This document shows positions 7,931 through 10,370 of a stretch of 10,370 nucleotides of DNA, piece after piece. Origin of the DNA: Saccoglossus kowalevskii (Eukaryota > Hemichordata > Enteropneusta > Harrimaniidae). A program made the translations under genes and the position numbers. Numbering within the stretch: position 1 is the first letter of the stretch; each line of letters starts with the position of its first letter. The stretch spans positions 5,193 to 15,562 of the forward strand of contig NW_003107595.1 of NCBI RefSeq assembly GCF_000003605.2. Direction: 5' to 3'. The notes under the pieces were generated by a model that was not told where the DNA came from, ran no database searches, and saw only the letters and a program-made list of their open reading frames with translations.

Positions 7931-7970
7931 GCGCCCTCCAGCATTTCTGACATGTTCTCATAGAGGGCGC
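7931..7970. repeat. GC-rich inverted repeat GCGCCCTC / GAGGGCGC
   Basis: Perfect 8-bp arms at 7931-7938 and 7963-7970 enclose 24 bases, a sharp GC island in AT-rich surroundings. The right arm in context, TAGAGGGCGC, fits the YAGRKGGC core of CTCF-type sites; the left arm fits on the other strand with one mismatch. It may instead be the ends of a short element. Confidence 0.45.
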
Positions 7971-8176
7971 CATATATCATTGTTTCCCACTTGCTTGATG
8001 AATGTTTGTTGCTTTTGTGTATTCTGACTAAAAGGCAGATTACAAAGATGTTTGCAATACAACTCGGGTCAGATATCTTTAAAACAGTATTTATACATTG
8101 TATTATATTTATGCTTTTTTGTTTCTAGAATAACTAAATTCTGTAATAGTAGGGATTTCAGATATTACTAATAGGA

Positions 8177-8275
8177 TGTAGTGAAAGATTACATGTTTGT
8201 AAATAGTGTGTACATGTACATGTATAATCAATAAAGATATGTCAAGCCTTAACATACATTTTGTTTGTGTATGTG
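8177..8275 (+). terminator. Poly(A) signal of the plus-strand gene
   Basis: AATAAA at 8230-8235 is preceded by five TGTA words (8177, 8198, 8209, 8215, 8221), the CFIm-type upstream element. It is followed by TTTTGTTTGTGTATGTG at 8259-8275, a GT-rich downstream element. Cleavage is expected at about 8245-8258. This is the best poly(A) arrangement in the window and lies in the orientation of the gene. Confidence 0.6.
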
Positions 8276-8560
8276 ATACATGTGGCAAATAATGTAGACT
8301 ATATTTCATAAGATAAATTTTGAAGTCTGAAATTGCGAAATTTTATAGCTGTGAAAAGTTCCTGAAGACAAAGTCATGAACGCCATTGGGACCATTCAAG
8401 CCAAGTTAAAATATAGCATTACGGGAAACCGTAGGCAATCAGGATCGTGTAATTTTGGTACTTGCGTACCATCCTTTAAATGTCAGGATTAGAAACATTA
8501 TGTACAAACATTTTCACATTTTACAGACCAGCGAGGAGACAAGTTCTACGTTTCCACTAA
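8259..8560. other. Intergenic stretch with two small hairpins
   Basis: No gene is seen. TACGG-GAAA-CCGTA at 8420-8433 forms a 5-bp stem with a GNRA-type tetraloop, and TGGTAC-TTGC-GTACCA at 8456-8471 forms a 6-bp stem with a 4-base loop. AGGA (8441-8444) can pair with TCCT (8472-8475) to enclose the second hairpin. The end of the stretch (about 8541-8580) may be degraded Penelope-like coding sequence in another frame (STFPLMP..AWR). Confidence 0.4.
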
Positions 8561-9079
8561 TGCCTACTACTGCCTGGCGCCTGTGACACTAATTTAAGGA
8601 GGGTATTGGTGCATACGGGTGAAAGGGGAGACCCTGAGAAATATGGTTCTGTCCCGTGTAATCGTCCTACGTGTAATACTTAATGTCCTTTTATTACATA
8701 CTCTAATCGTATATTTGATCCCAAGGGAGATGTTGCGGTCAAATATCCGTTCAGTTGTATCACTATGAATGTTGTATATTGCATTTCATGTATTAAATGC
8801 GGGAAACTTTACATTGGTTCTACAGTTCTTCGACTGGGTGATCGGTTTGCTGAGCATCTACGGCAAACTAGACAGAAAAATCGTTATTATCTGGTTTCAC
8901 TTCATTTTAATTCTAGTGGACATAATATTACAGATATGTCTATTTCTGGTGTATGTGTTGTCAATGGCAACGAAAATCAGCTCAGGCGTGTCGAGGAGGA
9001 AACTATATTCCGCCTTGGAACTAAAGAACCCCATGGTATTAACAAACAGTTCAACTCATTTGTTGAGCTCACTACCTAA
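8561..9079 (+). pseudogene. 3' end of a Penelope-like retroelement ORF: Cys motif and GIY-YIG endonuclease
   Basis: In one frame 8561-9079 encodes NLRRVLVHTG, then CNRPTCNT, an in-frame TAA (8681-8683), CPFITYSN, then VVYCISCIKCG, a zinc-binding-type cysteine array. From ATG 8765 the GIY-YIG domain follows. Residues counted from that Met are: VVY at 3-5 (GIY position), LYIG at 15-18, catalytic-type Arg 27 in GDRFAEH, metal-binding-type Glu 77-79 in VEEETIFRLG, and HGIN at 90-93. This cysteine-plus-endonuclease order is what Penelope-like elements carry after their reverse transcriptase; no reverse transcriptase domain is seen in the window. A frame change near 8575-8585 is likely, since the preceding PLMP stretch reads in another frame. 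It is a 5'-truncated, inactivated copy. Confidence 0.85.
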
Positions 9080-9186
9080 GGCGCGTTATTTGTTCTATTG
9101 TGGAATTTTTTGTGATTCTAACTTATAGTTCATGCGCGTTCTTGCGTTCCTATGTTCTACCTCTACGTTATAACACTTTCTTCTAT

Positions 9187-9222
9187 GCTATCGATAAAGA
9201 GCCATTGCTCGAAACGTCTAGC
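9187..9222 (+). ncRNA. Degenerate hammerhead-ribozyme-like motif
   Basis: The order is GCTA, TCGATAAA, stem GAGC-CATT-GCTC, GAAAC, GTC, then TAGC. The outer GCTA and TAGC pair, and GAAAC and a GTC-type cleavage triplet are present. The usual CTGATGA core is only partly kept (GAT and final A), with one extra base. Penelope-like elements are known to carry hammerhead motifs in their terminal regions, which makes the position, about 110 bases after the ORF, suggestive. It is probably inactive. Confidence 0.3.
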
Positions 9223-9298
9223 TATTTTTAATAGTTATTTAGGACTACGATTACCAAATATTATCTTCTATATATCATATTTATCAGTCAGAGCAGCG

Positions 9299-9320
9299 TT
9301 TATTTATTTATTTATTTTTT
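9299..9320. repeat. TTTA microsatellite
   Basis: Four to five TTTA units run into a T tract, with another TTTATTTA nearby at 9324. It could mark the end of the retroelement, but this is not shown. Confidence 0.7.
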
Positions 9321-9503
9321 CTTTTATTTATAGTTTTGCTCAAGCTGACTTAGTCACCCTGTCTATGAATATTCATTAGTTTACCGACTTGGATAAAAGA
9401 CAAAAGCGAGCGAGTTCAAAATCAGCTTACATCAGTATAAACAAACAAAGAGAATCACCTTGTAGGTGATAAACCAATGTGTGCATACGTATATTGAGTA
9501 GGT

Positions 9504-9515
9504 GGGGGGGGGGGG
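9504..9515. repeat. Poly-G run (12)
   Basis: Twelve consecutive G in strongly AT-rich sequence. Length is likely polymorphic and sequencing error is possible. Confidence 0.8.
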
Positions 9516-9780
9516 TGCTGACATGATAGTTATGTAAGACAAACATGACATAATCTTTAATTTGGTTCAAACTTTCTCTAAAAAAAATTTTTGACAATTT
9601 CTAGCAGCAAAACGTTTCTCACAAAATTTCCTCACCAATTACATTATCCAAATCAAATCACAAATAACAATGTTCACAAAATCAATTGTTTGTAACATCT
9701 GGTATTTCAATTTGTCAAGTACTTGCAGCCCTGTACCGGTATTTGTAACTCCCAATACAGTAATGACAGAATAAGATCTA

Positions 9781-9810
9781 AGAACAACAACAAAAATATA
9801 TTAGTTTATT
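9781..9810 (-). terminator. Possible poly(A) signal of a minus-strand gene
   Basis: On the minus strand AATAAA (9805-9810) is followed, a dozen or so bases on, by TTTTTGTTGTTGTTCT, a GT-rich downstream-type element. It would end a gene whose exons lie to the right of, or beyond, the window. No minus-strand exon is seen, so this is weak. Confidence 0.25.
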
Positions 9811-10031
9811 CACAACTACATTTTACTCAGTTCAAGTTCTTTGTGAAAATACAAATAAACCATAAAAAAGCTCAATTAATACAAATATTCAGATTGTAGA
9901 GGATTTGTATGAACCAATGACCCCCCTTCAGTCTGAAATACTAAACATAAAAATATAAAATGTTGCACATCAAGCTTAGATTACAACTTTCACAAATTTT
10001 GTATTAAAAGTCATATAACTGATAGTACCAG

Positions 10032-10148
10032 TAAAATCTGTATTAGAAGCTGCATTTCTCATATGTGTAAATGATTTAATAGAAACCACACCCCCTCTGT
10101 TGCATTGTAACCTTTCAATAAAAACCGTGAATTTTAATACAGATTTTA
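10032..10148 (+). mobile_element. Family C inverted-repeat element, copy 2
   Basis: The perfect 14-bp terminal inverted repeat is TAAAATCTGTATTA at 10032-10045 and TAATACAGATTTTA at 10135-10148. It is 117 bp long and in opposite orientation to the copy at 5182-5319. AGTA occurs at both edges and may be a target duplication. The interior contains a CCCCCTC tract not found in the other copy. Confidence 0.75.
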
Positions 10149-10172
10149 TTAGTAAATAATTCTATCTACTAT

Positions 10173-10188
10173 GGGGGGGGGGGGGGGG
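10173..10188. repeat. Poly-G run (16)
   Basis: Sixteen consecutive G starting 25 bases after the family C element ends. It could fold as a G-quadruplex; the exact length in the assembly is unreliable. Confidence 0.8.
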
Positions 10189-10370
10189 AGAGAAGTGTTT
10201 TATTTAATCAAGAAATTATAAACGCTTGTTTTAATAAGGTATGAATTAGCAGATGTTTATATATTCTTTTTATTTCACTGTGTAAACCAAGGTAAACGTT
10301 GTCAGGCAGCGGTTATGAATCACCAATGACCACGCCCTCGCTGAACTGCCCTAATTACTAGTATACTGCA
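10189..10370. other. Window end, nothing recognised
   Basis: Short AT-rich stretch that becomes more GC-balanced in the last 80 bases. No splice-bounded open frame or repeat is recognised. Confidence 0.4.

Larger units (their letters stand above)
6079..8255 (+). other. Probable 3' untranslated region
   Basis: No coding exon is seen between the stop at 6078 and the strong poly(A) signal at 8230. The stretch holds the minisatellite (6094-6415), the family B candidate (6748-7035), the dispersed repeat (6829-6902), a 31-bp tandem duplication (7603-7664) and a GC-rich hairpin (7931-7970). AATAAA also occurs at 6822 and 7357 and could give shorter 3' ends. That the transcript runs unspliced to about 8250 is inference. 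Confidence 0.5.
9080..9380 (+). other. Probable 3' tail of the Penelope-like element and flank
   Basis: Non-coding, T-rich sequence after the ORF stop. It contains a hammerhead-like motif (9187-9222) and a TTTA microsatellite (9299-9320). The open frame at 9152-9379 has no recognisable protein and overlaps these. The exact element end is not visible. Confidence 0.4.
9381..10031. other. AT-rich non-coding stretch
   Basis: No exon or RNA gene is recognised on either strand. It contains a 7-bp-stem hairpin, ATCACCT-TGT-AGGTGAT (9454-9470), a 12-base G run (9504-9515), a TACCGGTA word (9734-9741) and a possible minus-strand poly(A) signal (9781-9810). Confidence 0.5.

Noticed and set aside
8109-8309. 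Minus-strand open frame
   Set aside because: It covers the poly(A) signal region and TGTA/ACATGT repeats; low-complexity translation.
8420-8520. tRNA gene or tRNA-derived SINE
   Set aside because: No A-box or B-box promoter words and no cloverleaf could be found around the hairpins.
8769-9128. 119-residue frame overlapping the GIY-YIG domain
   Set aside because: Out-of-frame shadow of the Penelope-like coding sequence.
9152-9379. 75-residue open frame after the retroelement ORF
   Set aside because: It runs through the hammerhead-like motif and the TTTA microsatellite; no recognisable protein.

Overview
This window is AT-rich eukaryotic (metazoan) DNA. Short coding exons with GT..AG introns lie among several families of small inverted-repeat elements, and a degraded Penelope-like retroelement fragment lies downstream. 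No prokaryotic gene organisation is present. The non-autonomous elements, the GIY-YIG Penelope remnant and the base composition suggest a marine invertebrate, perhaps a lophotrochozoan such as a mollusc; that placement is inference with low confidence.

Positions 1-6078, plus strand: the 3' part of one split gene. Seven coding segments (1-62, 2500-2654, 3293-3475, 4230-4365, 4765-4853, 5476-5523, 5977-6078) join without any phase conflict into one 257-residue C-terminal region ending at TGA 6076-6078. I do not recognise the family. The visible protein has two basic NLS-like clusters and proline-directed phosphorylation-type sites, so it looks like a nuclear protein. Its introns carry copies of an approximately 170-200 bp inverted-repeat element (family A, ends TACTGT...ACAGTA; copies at 701-873 inverted, 1494-1685 and 2820-3022, with a related element at 899-1039) and one copy of a second family (family C, 5182-5319).

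Positions 6079-about 8255: probable long 3' UTR. It opens 15 bases after the stop codon with a 12-copy, 26-bp minisatellite whose units can pair with one another. It also holds an inverted-repeat element bounded by the word ATTTGCTCTA (family B) and a GC-rich hairpin, and ends in a strong poly(A) signal at 8230-8235 with five upstream TGTA words and a GT-rich downstream element.

Positions about 8260-9380: intergenic sequence with small hairpins, then the 3' end of a Penelope-like element (zinc-binding cysteines and GIY-YIG endonuclease domain, broken by an in-frame TAA), followed by a hammerhead-like motif and a TTTA microsatellite.

Positions 9380-10370: no gene recognised. Two poly-G runs, a second family C element at 10032-10148 and a possible minus-strand poly(A) signal are visible. 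The element families recur on both sides of the coding exons, so most non-coding structure here is explained by small transposons. I do not see a clearly new functional system; the most unusual item is the self-complementary minisatellite in the 3' UTR.
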